A stretch of DNA of 64,000 bases from positions 9,051,001-9,115,000 of the forward strand of contig NC_056533.1 of the NCBI RefSeq assembly GCF_910596095.1, in the 5' to 3' direction. Shown piece by piece: positions 24,601-35,344 of the stretch (position 1 is its first letter; each line of letters opens with the position of its first letter). Both the position numbers and the translations under genes were made by a program. Under the pieces are notes generated by a model that worked only from the letters and a program-made list of their open reading frames with translations, was not told the origin of the DNA and did no database searches. This stretch comes from Thunnus maccoyii. Taxonomy: Eukaryota > Chordata > Actinopteri > Scombriformes > Scombridae.

Positions 24601-27600
24601 ATTATTTTTAAATTGATATGTTCAACTTGTTGGTCAACAGCTGGCTATTTGCACGTCCAGATACACAGAAACAATAGCACTTTTTTGTTCATGATCATAA
24701 TTTTAGTCAGTTTTTACAGGTAGTTAACCATAACAATGCACACATAGTTTACAGAGACCGGAGGTAAACATAAAAACAAAGAATACTAAGAGAAAAGAAG
24801 ACAATATTGACAATGACTTATAATGGTAATAATAATGATAATGGTGACAGTGACAACAGTAATAATAGAAACAATAATGATAATTATAAAATAAAATAGC
24901 ACTACATGGAAAACAGAAAACTAGGAAAAAATGTCATGTTCTTGGCAACCTGATTAATAAAAGTCCAATATTTACTCTTTTAGCACTGGCTTGGTTTCTG
25001 CCAACTCCTGGGGGACATGTCTGGTTCTTTAGCTGCAAAATGCTCCACTGTTCACCACTTAGTTTCTAACCATGTTTGGGTTTTTTTTTTTAGCTGAAGA
25101 CAGCTTCCTACTGCATCTGGAAACAACACAAATGACAGCAGTGGGAGTGAACCAAATCAGTAAAGTTGTGTGTGTAAAAGTGTTGTATAAAAACCTAAAC
25201 AATGAGCTGAAGGACACTAAAGCACTCCATAGAGCTGAGGACTGCAGAGTCAAGTGATAGTTATCATTACTATGAACCCACATACACATAGTAATTTGAT
25301 CCATTGTTAATGTAACAATATCAATCATACCAATTTCAAAGGTGTTTTAGCAGTGTAGATCTAACCATGTAGCCAACACAGGACTAAAACCTCTCCGGTG
25401 TCAACATCCTGCGCATACACCCACTGTTCACCCTAAACAGCTTCCTACAACATTTGTGTGGTGCATGCCAGTGAACATAATCCAGGAAACAAATTTGGAA
25501 ATTGGGAAAAACCATTCATTACTAAATAAATATAATTTTTAGGGGACAGGGTTTATTAAAACCTTAGCTGCACAGCACCAACATAATTAACAGGCAACAG
25601 ACTTCATCCTTGTAATATCAACTAAAGAGCTAGCAGCAAGCCATCAAACCTTTTTTTTGTTGTTTGTTTAATCCACCCTTTATATCTCATCAGGCTGCCT
25701 TAAGCACAGTGCTCTCTTCCAACTCTACCCTTTTATACAAGTACAAATCTACAATTTCACATCTGGACCTGCTCGATGTGACCACAGTCATTTTATCTAT
25801 GACTACAGAGAGGTTGATTGAGAGGTTTCACAGTCTGGCTGCAGAACAGCTCCCTTGACTCACTTAGATGTTAAATACATTGCTTAATGGCACCTTGACA
25901 GGAGACGGGTGCTTGATGAGGGCATTTTGCTCTCATTTTTCCAGCCCAAATTATCCCAGCAGGTCACAGATTTAAATACGCAACCTTATACTCACAAACC
26001 CACATCTTTAAACCATTTCAGGAAGCTCTCCACTCCAATCACACAGCCAGTGAGGCTAATTGTCATATAGAAATAACTTACTCTTTTTTAAATTTCTTTC
26101 TGCAGTAGCCTCTAGGAAGCATGAAGAGCATTACAAATCTTGCAGAGACAGGAAGTGAATGTGGAGTTTTGACTGTTATGTCAGCAAGACTCAAAGCTAT
26201 GTTAGTTTGGTAGGAAAAGAGTTTGTCAGGTGTACAAGGCCACTCAGCCACTATAGATATCTACAAAGTCTCCAAATAAGATCAGAAATCAGGATTGAAC
26301 TTTTAAAGACATGTGCTTGCTGCTCAGAATTATTTTGAACATTTTTTGAAAGATGAGGTTTGTCTGACAATTTGCACATTGGGGTCCTAAAATTGAACAA
26401 ACCTCTTCTTTATCACCACTCCAATTTTCTAGTCTGCTCACTGTTTTCATAGTCATGGTCACACTCATAATCCAAATATAGCATCACCATCAAAATTTGA
26501 AACGCAGGATGGTCACTATCAAATTGATTGACAGGTCTTTCAATACTGTGCAATTGCTGAATCTGAGTTATTTCATCATTATTCATAAACACAGTACTAT
26601 TATTCCCCTGTGGTATATTTTCTTTTCTGGAAACCTGTTGAAATTATTTTTTTGTTCCTCCGAGGCTATGAGGCAACAGTCCAGGCAAGGTCGACGCTGC
26701 TGTCACCAGCTTAAACAGAGTGAATGAAGCTCCGGTGTCAGGGCTCCGCTAATTTGAAACATCTAAAAAACCTTTGTGCCTTGTTCAAATCTATCAACGC
26801 CTGTGATGTAATTACATTTTAAATAGGCTCGGGTGATAAATTGAATCTCTATACTGTTCTGCCCCTAACCAAACTTGATTAATCTAGTTTTAATCAGTTG
26901 GTGGCAGGGAGGTGCCTTGATGTTTCATTTAACCAAGGCTGACGGCTGAGACAGTCAAGCCTTTGTCAGATGAGTCCTGCTCAGACACTTAGTTTTTTCT
27001 GTGTGGGGATACTGAATCATGGTGGCGGTAATGGTAATCGTGGTGATGTGTGTCTGTGGGGCGTCCACCCTCCAGTGACTGTCCTGTGTAGATCTAAAAG
27101 AATGGCCGCTGTAAAGCAGCTGCTCCTTTCAGTTACTTACAGTAGGCGGGTGAGATAAAAGTCCAGCTAAGGAGAATTGCTTCTAATTATAGATAATAGA
27201 CACAGACTCATTCCCCCAGCTTCTTCCTCCTCCCAGTGGCCATGCTGGGAAGACAAAACACTTTTAAACAAAGGAACCTTTGCTCTCTCATGCTGCAAAG
27301 TAAGAAGCTAAATGCAATATGAAGCCCAGTGAATCGTTATCTTGAGATGTGGCACTAGTGAGCTCCACCGATCATAAATAATAATTACGTCATTAAATAA
27401 AGCCTTCTGTATGAAACCAAACCCGCTATTTCATATAACTGAAACTGAAAGCTCACATGTCTTTGTTTTAGTAATGTTGATGATCAACCATTCTGCACAT
27501 AGGTAAGTGGAAATACCAGCTATACTCATCTGTATTTTGGAAGATGTCAGCATTGCGTTCTGTGTATTTGCAAAACTATGATCTCAAGTGCCTTCAGGGG

Positions 27601-27755
27601 CGGCCCATGGTTTGGGGGCAAATGAGTGTATAAATATACATTTACTGCTGTATTATTGAAGAGTAAACCAGAAAATATTCACGTTTTAAGAAGCCGAAGC
27701 CAGTGAATTATTGCTTAATAGAAAAGTTTGACATTTTGTGAAATCAAGCCAATTT
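21667..27755. other. Long stretch without a supported gene
   Basis: Six kilobases in which I recognise no coding exon, RNA gene or transposon end. Two portions stand out: the GC-rich block at 23,024-23,610, annotated separately, and 26,640-27,420, which has balanced composition and several homeodomain-type TAAT motifs. A trinucleotide-like AATAAT/ATGATA tract lies at 24,820-24,896. Short frames of 60-90 codons throughout show no shared motif. Confidence 0.5.
23024..23610. other. GC-rich block of unknown nature
   Basis: Visibly richer in G and C than several kilobases on either side. Four open frames of 68-103 codons overlap on both strands at 23,190-23,607, as expected when stop codons are rare because of composition rather than because of coding. 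None has a recognisable domain. It might be a conserved non-coding element, an exon of a non-coding RNA or an isolated untranslated exon; I cannot decide. Confidence 0.4.
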
Positions 27756-27756
27756 G

Positions 27757-27860
27757 TCAAGTCAAGCCAATTTTATTTATATAGCGCTAAATAACAACAG
27801 GAGTTATCTCAGGGCACTTTTCACATAGAGCAGGTCTAGACCAGAGAGGGGGAGAGAGAG
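27757..27860 (+). repeat. Short dispersed repeat
   Basis: CAATTTTATTTATATAGCGC followed by AAATAACAACAGGAGTTATC, TCAGGGCACTTTTCACATAG and AGCAGGTCTAGACCAGAGAG. The TTTATTTATATAGCGC opening is shared with tails of many teleost retroposons, and the whole phrase is one I know as a frequent fish repeat. Only about 100 bp is present; it is probably a fragment. Confidence 0.6.
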
Positions 27861-27987
27861 ACACAGAGAAGCACAGCAACAACAATAATAACAATAACAA
27901 CATGGAAAGATGCAATTAGATGCAGATTCGCCCAGGGACAGTGGGGCGAATCGACATGTCCACGCAAGTTGAACATTTCTCAACTTC

Positions 27988-28234
27988 AAGGTGCAGTGTG
28001 TAGAATTTAGTGGCATCTAGCAGAATGGACTGGGCAGAAATGGCATATAATATTCATAAGTATCTTTTAATTAGTGTATAATCACCTGAAAATAAGAATC
28101 GTCGTGTTTCATTCTTTGCAAGTTTCATGGCCACCGTAGGTTCTCCTACACGCTTGGAGGGATATGGGTATTCAGTTGGTTGCAATCTGCAGCCTCACTG
28201 CTAGATGCCACTAAATCCCACACACTGGTCCTTT
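27988..28234. mobile_element. MITE with about 33-bp terminal inverted repeats
   Basis: Left end: AAGGTGCAGTGTGTAGAATT followed by TAGTGGCATCTAG, ending at 28,020. The right end (28,201-28,234) is its inverted match, beginning CTAGATGCCACTAAATCCCA and finishing ACACTGGTCCTTT. It is about 247 bp with no coding capacity. The right flank is TTAA-like (CCTTTAAG) but the left is TTCAAG, so a target duplication is uncertain. A right-half copy lies at 54,938-55,064. Confidence 0.85.
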
Positions 28235-30851
28235 AAGTGAAAAAATTGCGCATATCCTGGAGCTTTACAAATTATTGTTCATAAATGTACAGAGATGAGA
28301 GGAAAAGGGAGAGAGACTGGAGGAAAATAACAGGTAGGAAATAACATAAGGACTGGAGTTTCTGGTGAGTTTTAAATTCAGTCAGAAGCTGAGCTTAACA
28401 CAAACACACAAGCACACACCAATAGACACAGTTGGTGCGTCTGTTGTTAGCCAGCTTATAGCTAGTACAGTTGGTATTTTGGCTGTTTGGGACAACTAAA
28501 CACAAACGATCCAGCGGTCAAAGGCGTGCAAATGAGGTAACCATTTGCTTGCTTTATGTCTGAACACACCTTTAAGCTCCCTAATTAACACACATCTTGT
28601 TTGTTTAGTCTGTACAAAAACAGGAGTTTAACGACAAGTTTTGGTATTAGGCAACCTGGGAAAATGTGCAGGACTACTACTTGGCCAGTTGCAGTGGACG
28701 GACAGGGGACTTTTTCTTTGTATGGTTTAAACAAACAGAATATAACATGTTAATTAGTGAGCTTTAGAGGTGCTGGTTGGCAGATAATTTTTAAGGTTGG
28801 CCAGAGGCAGGCTAGCTGTTTCCACCTGTTTCCAGTCTTTGTTCTAAGCTTAAAAAGCCAAAATGTCAAACTGTTCCTTTAAGAAATTATTCATTTTATG
28901 TAGATTGACTAATCGACAAATTAAATAATTGTTGCATCCGTACTATTGTAATTGCACTCGACCTAATTTAAATGTTTAGATGAGAATGTTGATTGTAAGT
29001 CAGAAATCAGATAAATGTCCTGCCTTACCTGATAATTAAATGTGTCAGCTGGTTTCTATGTGAACCTGGCTATTTTGAAGAAGAGGACAGATGAGTCATG
29101 TGTGGCTGCTGTGCAAATATTTTTGAATTTAAGACTACAGCTGGTCCACATGACTCCAGTGTAGTGTAATAGTCCTTAATGATATAAATCCACATAGAAT
29201 AAAATCCACCAATTCCTCCACAAAACATGAACTGTCATCACTCTGAGGGGATTACATCCTTCTTCTCCTGTGTGATAGAGGCACTGAGGGGTGTAAATCT
29301 CAGGTCAGGATGACAATGTGTAATGCACCATGACTAATTGACTGTAGCATTTTGAATGGCAAGAGTTGAATGGATGTGAAAACAGAGAAACGATAGGAGC
29401 TGTTGTGGAGGAGTGTGGGATGTATTTAGCTACTGGACCGCTGGACGTGTTGGCTGCATCCAGCAGAGCTGGAGCGGCTGGAAAATCACACCAGTGGATG
29501 AGCTGGGGGAAAAAAAACATTCCTCCCATGCTGTCATTGTGAAGTTTTTCTCTCCTTTTTGTCCTGTCTTATTCATGTCTTCTTTCCTCCCACTTGCCTC
29601 CTTTTCAATTCTCCTTTGTCTGTCTGTTCGTCCTTGCTTTCATTTCTTCCCCTCTTCAGTCAAACGAAAATCTTCATTGGCTCTTCTTCATTGCCTCTAA
29701 CAGTATAATGTACAAACAGTTGTCAAGAACCAGAGTATCTTCCAAAAAACATTTCATACGGAAGGCTATAAATTCATATGTTTACTGATTGCTGAAACTG
29801 TGTACAATAAAACATCATTAATCACTCCTCTACTCTCATGTAGTTGAGGTGGGCAAGGATCTGAGTTTTTGAAAGAAATGATGGCATGATCTGCCCTTCA
29901 AAACTAGAATAAAAATATAAATTAATAAATTAGAAATGTGTATCAAAGGCAGAAGTTTCATACCTCTAACCATTCATACCACACCTACTGTAAAGGGAGG
30001 ACATTTATGACAGAAATGCTGCTGCTGCTCTGTGCTTGTGTATGATTCCCTTTCTTATTGGAAATTAAACAAGATACAATAGAGTGGAGGACAACAGGAA
30101 CTGAATAAATGATGTCTGTGACACTTGAGAAGTTGCTCCGGAGTTGAAACATTTCTGTCATGTGCATAGATCAGACTTTGCACTGATTGAATGTGATGAG
30201 TCCCTACATTAGTCTTGAGAAGCACAGAGGAAAATGGACTCCTTTATCTGTTTAAACAAATTATGATCTTGCTAATGCAATATTTAAATATATATAAAAA
30301 TATTTATTTGACTATATCTTTGATGGAAACTTGAACTTGACCAGATGGAATTATTCCTTACTTCATGTTGACACAAGTTCAAGTAGTGAGTCAGCAGAGC
30401 CCTCTCTGGTCCACCTTGTGTGTTTCTAACTCTTTTTTTTAATTGTTTTTTGTAACTTTGGTATTGTTTTGTGATTTGTATTGTATTGTGATTATCCAGA
30501 TAGTTCCCGCTAAATTACTGGAATAACCTTCCAGGCACTGCTAGTGATTTTTACTATTCACACATGCAGCTACAGTGAGGAACATTTCTGTCATGCACCT
30601 TTTCACACATGCCATGGCAATGCCAGAATAGATGGGGCAAGGGAGAGTCCAGCAGAAGAAGAAGAAGAAGAAGATGGGGAAAGGCCGGATGTACATGAAC
30701 GCGGCCATAGATATAGAAACGTAAACACCTCATTGGCTGCTGCTGTATGTCACCACTGTATGTCTGCATGTCCACCATATCGGGTCAAGAACTGCCGATA
30801 AACAAATAGGATTTTTTTTCCACCCTCATTCTGCGAAGACCCTCCCCTACA
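28235..30851. other. No gene seen
   Basis: A GAAGAA tract at 30,655-30,674 sits inside sequence (30,500-30,720) with the phrase TATTCACACATGCAGCTACA and TTTTCACACATGCCATGGCA, which suggests a decayed dispersed repeat without clear limits. A CTTCTTTCCTCC-rich patch lies at 29,540-29,660. No gene or RNA is supported. Confidence 0.45.
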
Positions 30852-30980
30852 CTGCCTCTGATTGGCTCTGAACCTGATATTCTTACCCTAACCCCAGAGC
30901 TCTGCCTAACCCTAAGTATCTCATGCCTCATGCCTAAACCTAACCAACGAAAGCAATAAGTATTAGCCAATCAGAGGCAG
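30852..30980. repeat. Inverted repeat with telomere-like motifs in the loop
   Basis: CTGCCTCTGATTGGCT at 30,852-30,867 is perfectly inverted at 30,965-30,980 (AGCCAATCAGAGGCAG). The 97-bp loop contains TACCCTAACCCC, GCCTAACCCTAAG and CCTAAACCTAACC, imperfect relatives of the vertebrate telomere unit. Probably the core of a small dispersed element. Confidence 0.75.
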
Positions 30981-31661
30981 GGTGGGTCGTCGTGTGTCTT
31001 TGGGAAGTTGGGGGGGGGGGGATAAGGCAAACAATGTGTATTGAGAGATGCAGACTTCACTACAACACCAACTGTAACTCGCTTAATTCTGGACCGATTT
31101 ACATGAAATTTGGTTTGTTATGAGAAATTTAACATGATACTGGTTACTTGTTGGATTTAAGTCAGTTACTGGGGCAGATCTAATTAGCTCTATGGAATAA
31201 GACCAAGCATATCATGCTCTGGCTGCAAAAACCATTGTAACAATACAGAGTTTGTCTGTAAACACAATTTTCCCAGTCCGATAATGGTCATTTTTATTTT
31301 AGGGTTACCATCTCAGTAGGTAGCTAGTTTACTTATCTCCCCTACTGCAACAGTAATGTTCATACACAACCTCATCCATATATATATATTTTCTAAGCTG
31401 CTGAATCACATCTACATATAGTGAGAATGACAACACCAACACTCTGGGCCTCCTGTCTACATGGGGGCCTGTCAATTGTTCACACCACATAATATATTAT
31501 AACTAGAAATTTTCAGAGGAATTTTGAGTGTGCCTGCTTCTTGGTATCTCAATAGGATTGGATGTGGTCCTCACGAACATAGAACTCCCTCACACACACT
31601 GATCTAAAATTCAAACTGTTCCTCACAAAGATAGACATCCTAACATATACACTAACACACA

Positions 31662-31711
<50 letters not shown>
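31662..31711. repeat. CA microsatellite
   Basis: Twenty-five CA units. A 113-codon minus-strand frame across it is an artefact of the repeat. Confidence 0.95.
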
Positions 31712-31712
<1 letters not shown>

Positions 31713-32394
31713 GTCTAAAATTTAAATTGGTCCTCTGTATATGTGTGTGTGTATGTGTGTGACAGAGTACACACACATTCTTTAACTTGCCCCTATCAAT
31801 AGGTTCATAGGCCACACAGGGAGAGAGGTAACACAGTGGTTGAGTAGGAATTGTCAGTATCATTTGTAACACCAAATGGCAAAAGTACAAACAGCTAGGA
31901 AAATGAGTTTATTGGCTATTCTGTATAGTTGTGGTAATGTAGGCAGTAGCTTATGTTTTTTTCAGAATGAATACTCAAGCAAATACTGAAAGTTTGTATA
32001 CTTGTTTTTAACACTACTTTTATAACTTTCAGGGCCAAAGAATTACATATTTAACCAATCAGTTTTACCAAAATAAACAATGTAAAAACAACTACAGGAT
32101 CTAAGTAAAATGAAAAAAAAAGTCCCAGTGTTTTATCAAATTAATGTCAAAGATGGAAGAAACAGCTGTTGTATTGGATTGCATTTGGTTGCACAGTTGT
32201 ACCTGTTGAAGTGGCCGGTGAGTGTATTTTGAGATATACTGTATAATTGTTAACTGATATACATATCAAAGAAACAATATGTAAACAAGATGTAGCGGGA
32301 TACTACATGATGATCCTATGAAATATAACAATTGTGCTATACAACACAGCTCCGAGTATCATGCAAAAGTGCTGCACATAAAAACCGCTTACCG
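31712..32394. other. No gene seen
   Basis: AT-rich DNA with a minor TGTGTG patch at 31,741-31,760. Nothing else recognised. Confidence 0.5.
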
Positions 32395-32611
32395 AGGTTG
32401 ATGAGTTCAGCAGTTCAGGAGATGCAGACACAGTTACAGGATTATCACTTGCCTCACCAGCTTGTGTAGATGTCCTAATTTACCAGGGTTTATTGGGCAT
32501 CTTCAAATTAAATAAGAAAGGGACGTTTACTTTCAATATCAGGTTTAGTGGTAATTCCAGTTATGTTAGCAAGAGATCATTTGTATGCTCATCATTCCAT
32601 ATATTAACACT
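32395..32611 (+). repeat. Direct repeat copy 1 (DIRS-like ORF1 segment)
   Basis: Nearly identical to 33,849-34,080: both begin AGGTTGATGAGTTCAGCAGT and share, with only scattered differences, every base to ATATTAACA except that copy 2 has about 14 extra bases (GTCAGTTTCCACTA-like) near its end. The first part translates to the same carboxyl end as the zinc-motif protein of the DIRS-like fragment. Copies are about 1.45 kb apart. Confidence 0.92.
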
Positions 32612-33438
32612 GTTTACCACAAAGAGCACAATAATATTATGACTTGAAAATACACTTACCTTGTTAAGATGGTCTGGAAAGGATGCAAAAACTGCACATG
32701 CATAATTTTCCCAATTCTGTCAAAATCAACTGCCTTGAAATGAGAGCTATAGAGAACTATAGTATCATTTGGCTCAAAATCCTTCCGTCTGACAGCTATG
32801 GCCCAAGCTTTACTTTGTCCAGGATCTTTGAGGAACCTTTGACAAAAACAAGGCCATCTCAAAACTGCATCTGGCATGGATAGCTGAATAGTGCATTAAA
32901 CTGGCAGCATAAATATGGCTTACTAGATCTAGCTAATTTAGGCTTGCTAGTTTGTATAATCTCATGAGCACAAAAACATTCAAACTGATAATTTTGTATA
33001 AATTTTACAAAGAATGAGGTCATTATTAGGGAAATATCACGTTTACCCCCAGTAACGTCATGTTTTTGTTAGGTAGCCATCATCATGACGGTGTTTGGTC
33101 ATTTTTAGGATAGTCTGAAGCGATATTTCATGTTCACTAACTTAAACAACAGTAAAATACAATATAATTGCCACTTACTTGTGAAAAGTTATCCTGTTTT
33201 GCCTGTTTTGAATGTTTCATCTGTTTGTAGAGCCAAATGCAGCACATGCCTGTGGCATTTTTCCAAGCGGTTTACTCTCTCTGACTCTTGACTGTTGACC
33301 ACCCCCATATGGTGACCATGCAGACATACATCAAATTGCAAACACGGTATCTACCTTTTTATATCTATGTACGTAGTGGAAGATGTCCCTTATTTTCAGG
33401 AACTTGGCAGGTGAGGTGCTGTTCTACCAGACACAAGC
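32612..33438. other. Sequence between DIRS-like repeats, no gene
   Basis: Frames of 63-73 codons on both strands at 32,656-32,883 mirror one another and lack motifs. This stretch may be part of the retroelement or older flanking DNA; I cannot tell. Confidence 0.4.
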
Positions 33439-33589
33439 TCCACCCTCTACTGGACTCTATGGGTAATACTCTCCTCTAATCACATGCATGTAATTGCCTA
33501 CTGAAATTTTCATGTACGTAGCTGACCAATCAGGACGCACCTGCTGAAGGCAGTGCTTCACTGCCACTCTCATCCTTTTCTCTTCAGCG

Positions 33590-34560
33590 ACGGGGAAATC
33601 AGCTCACTGATCTTACCTCACCTCCTACCTCGCTGCTACAAGCTCGTTCCTGCCCGTTGTGCCCCAGTCCCATCACTGCTGCTGATGGGCATCTCTTCTG
33701 CTTTGAGTGCCTCGGATGGGACCACGTAGAGTGCAGCATGATGCAGCCACTGCCTTGCATGCACTGCAGGACACTCCCGCCTGTTCAATCCCGGCAATGG
33801 TGGGACCATTTTCAGCTGTGTGATGTCTCACTGCACTGCGATGAGTTCAGGTTGATGAGTTCAGCAGTTCAGGAGATGCAGACACAGGTACAGGATTATC
33901 ACTTGCCTCACCAGCTTGTGTAGATGTCCTAATTTACCAGGGTTTATTGGGCATCTTCAAATTAAATAAGAAAGGGACGTTTACTTTCAATATCAGGTTT
34001 AATGGTAATTCCAGTTATGTTAGCAAGAGATCATTTATACGCTCATCATTCCAGTCAGTTTCCACTATATATTAACATTGCGATGAGAGCTAACTGGAGT
34101 TCAAGACTGATCTCCATGGCGAAGATGAGTTCATTGGTATATCTGGCCCTCCAAAGCTGCCACCAGATGCCTCCGAGCGGGTTCTCCGATGGACGATGAC
34201 GACAACCTCTTGTCTGTCTCTGTAACTTCACTGGCCTTCGGAAATCCGCCACCGACTTGTTTCGCAATGATTTCCCGAAGGTTATGGCCATGGCGGTGGA
34301 GCATGTTGGGCTCCCTTTGCCCCCCAGTATCCCGCCAAAACCAGTCAGGTGCCTCCATGAATGATTTTACGGCCCGAATCATCTGGCTAAACCCACCTGT
34401 GTTTCATCTCCCAGTGCGTTCAAGTGTCCTGGAAGGAGTCACTGGCAGGACTGGTTTCCGTCCTGAGATTGCAGGGCCACAAAGAGACAGGCTGTCCTGG
34501 TGTGCTCCTCCTAAAAGAGGCCCTCACATCCCTCCTGATTCCTCACTCGGCTAGCTGGGC
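33590..34560 (+). pseudogene. DIRS-like ORF1 (gag-like, zinc motif), decayed
   Basis: The best frame, opening before 33,650 and ending at 33,923, shows a cysteine/histidine cluster: CPLCPS, DGHLFCFECLG, DHVECS and CMHC in order, which is the arrangement found near the amino end of ORF1 in vertebrate DIRS-like elements. It then stops after HLPHQLV. Further ORF1-like sequence follows in shifting frames: LPPDAS, then DDDDNLLSVSVTS (acidic, serine-rich) near 34,190-34,230, and SATDLFRNDFPKVMAMAVEH near 34,250-34,310. At least two frameshifts and several stops make it non-functional. The protein is expected to bind the element's RNA or DNA; that role is inferred from family position, not visible here. 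Confidence 0.7.
33849..34080 (+). repeat. Direct repeat copy 2 (DIRS-like ORF1 segment)
   Basis: Partner of 32,395-32,611. This copy lies in register inside the ORF1 coding frame, so it is probably the source and copy 1 the derived fragment. Differences include T/G in ACAGGTACAGG and an additional segment before ATATATTAACA. Confidence 0.92.
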
Positions 34561-34636
34561 AGCAAGTGGGAAGCTGCAGCCTCCGCTGATGCAGGATACA
34601 GACATGTTGGAATATTTTGAGAAAACATTCCAGCTG

Positions 34637-34723
34637 TGCGTACTCTGCATACTTCCTGGTTCCCAAGAAGATAGGAGTTTGCAGACCCATTTTGGATCTC
34701 CGCTGTGTGAACCAATGCACTGA
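34637..34723 (+). pseudogene. DIRS-like reverse transcriptase start, truncated
   Basis: One frame reads YSAYFLVPKKIG, then VCRPILDLRCVNQ and ends with a stop after CTEM. The motif (Y-F-x-V-P-K-K-x-G then R-P-I-L-D-L-R) is the start of the finger region in DIRS-like reverse transcriptases, and closely matches 59,089-59,175 in this window. All catalytic parts are missing. The homology ends sharply at about 34,724, implying a deletion or 5'/3' truncation rather than gradual decay. Confidence 0.8.
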
Positions 34724-34724
34724 A

Positions 34725-35344
34725 ATGTAAATGTGAAATGATAGGTCTGATAGGCAGTACAAATTTGCCTGAATATCAATCCCTGCTTCCATTCACACAT
34801 GACCCCATGCAGGAAATGTTCCTGAACATTACAGGGATAGACTGCATGTGTGAAAGAGGCTTTGATAGCAAATTATGCTGCCTATTTCATAATGTCCAAC
34901 AAGTGACAAATGACAAGATGTTAAGATGGGACTCACTTATTTCTTTTTTTTTCACATTCTGAAGGCTATGTGAAGGCTATGTGTTTTGCTAAATTTCTTT
35001 TTTTTTTCTTCTTACATCTTTTGCCCCGATTGCACCTGTTTAGACTGATCTGCCATGAGTGACATCTCCTCTGCAACTTAAATGTGGCTCATTCACACAG
35101 TGTTTCTTGGTTTTTAAAACATTCTATTTTGTTGGTGTATAAGAAATAACAATTGAGTGATTCATTTTTTACAGTGGGGGTGCCACCATGGTGAATCAAG
35201 CTGGGGACCTTTGTTACATCTTTCTCTCTCTGGTTTGCTATCAGCTTTCTACTGGCACTATCTCATAAAGGTATAAAATGCCTCAAAAGAAGGCAGGCTA
35301 AGGCACACATTTAATCTCTCTCTCTGCATTCTTTACCCTGTGCT
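34725..35344. other. No gene seen
   Basis: Between the DIRS-like and LINE fragments. The phrase ATTCACACATGACCCCATGC near 34,792 resembles the decayed repeat noted near 30,560. A poly-T run at 34,995-35,010 is compositional only. Confidence 0.45.

Larger units (their letters stand above)
33439..34724 (+). mobile_element. DIRS-like retrotransposon fragment, copy 1
   Basis: A 46-bp block at the left (CACCCTCTACTGGACTCTAT onward, 33,439-33,486) recurs at 57,591-57,636 beside the second DIRS-like copy. Then come a zinc-motif protein, a decayed ORF1 middle region, and the beginning of a reverse transcriptase that stops abruptly at 34,724. The tyrosine recombinase and methyltransferase expected of a full DIRS-like element are absent, so only the left third is present. 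Confidence 0.75.

Noticed and set aside
31549..31890. 113-codon minus frame
   Set aside because: Its central third is the CA microsatellite.
34131..34800. Several minus frames of 78-93 codons
   Set aside because: Antisense to the DIRS-like ORF1 and polymerase start; no motif of their own.
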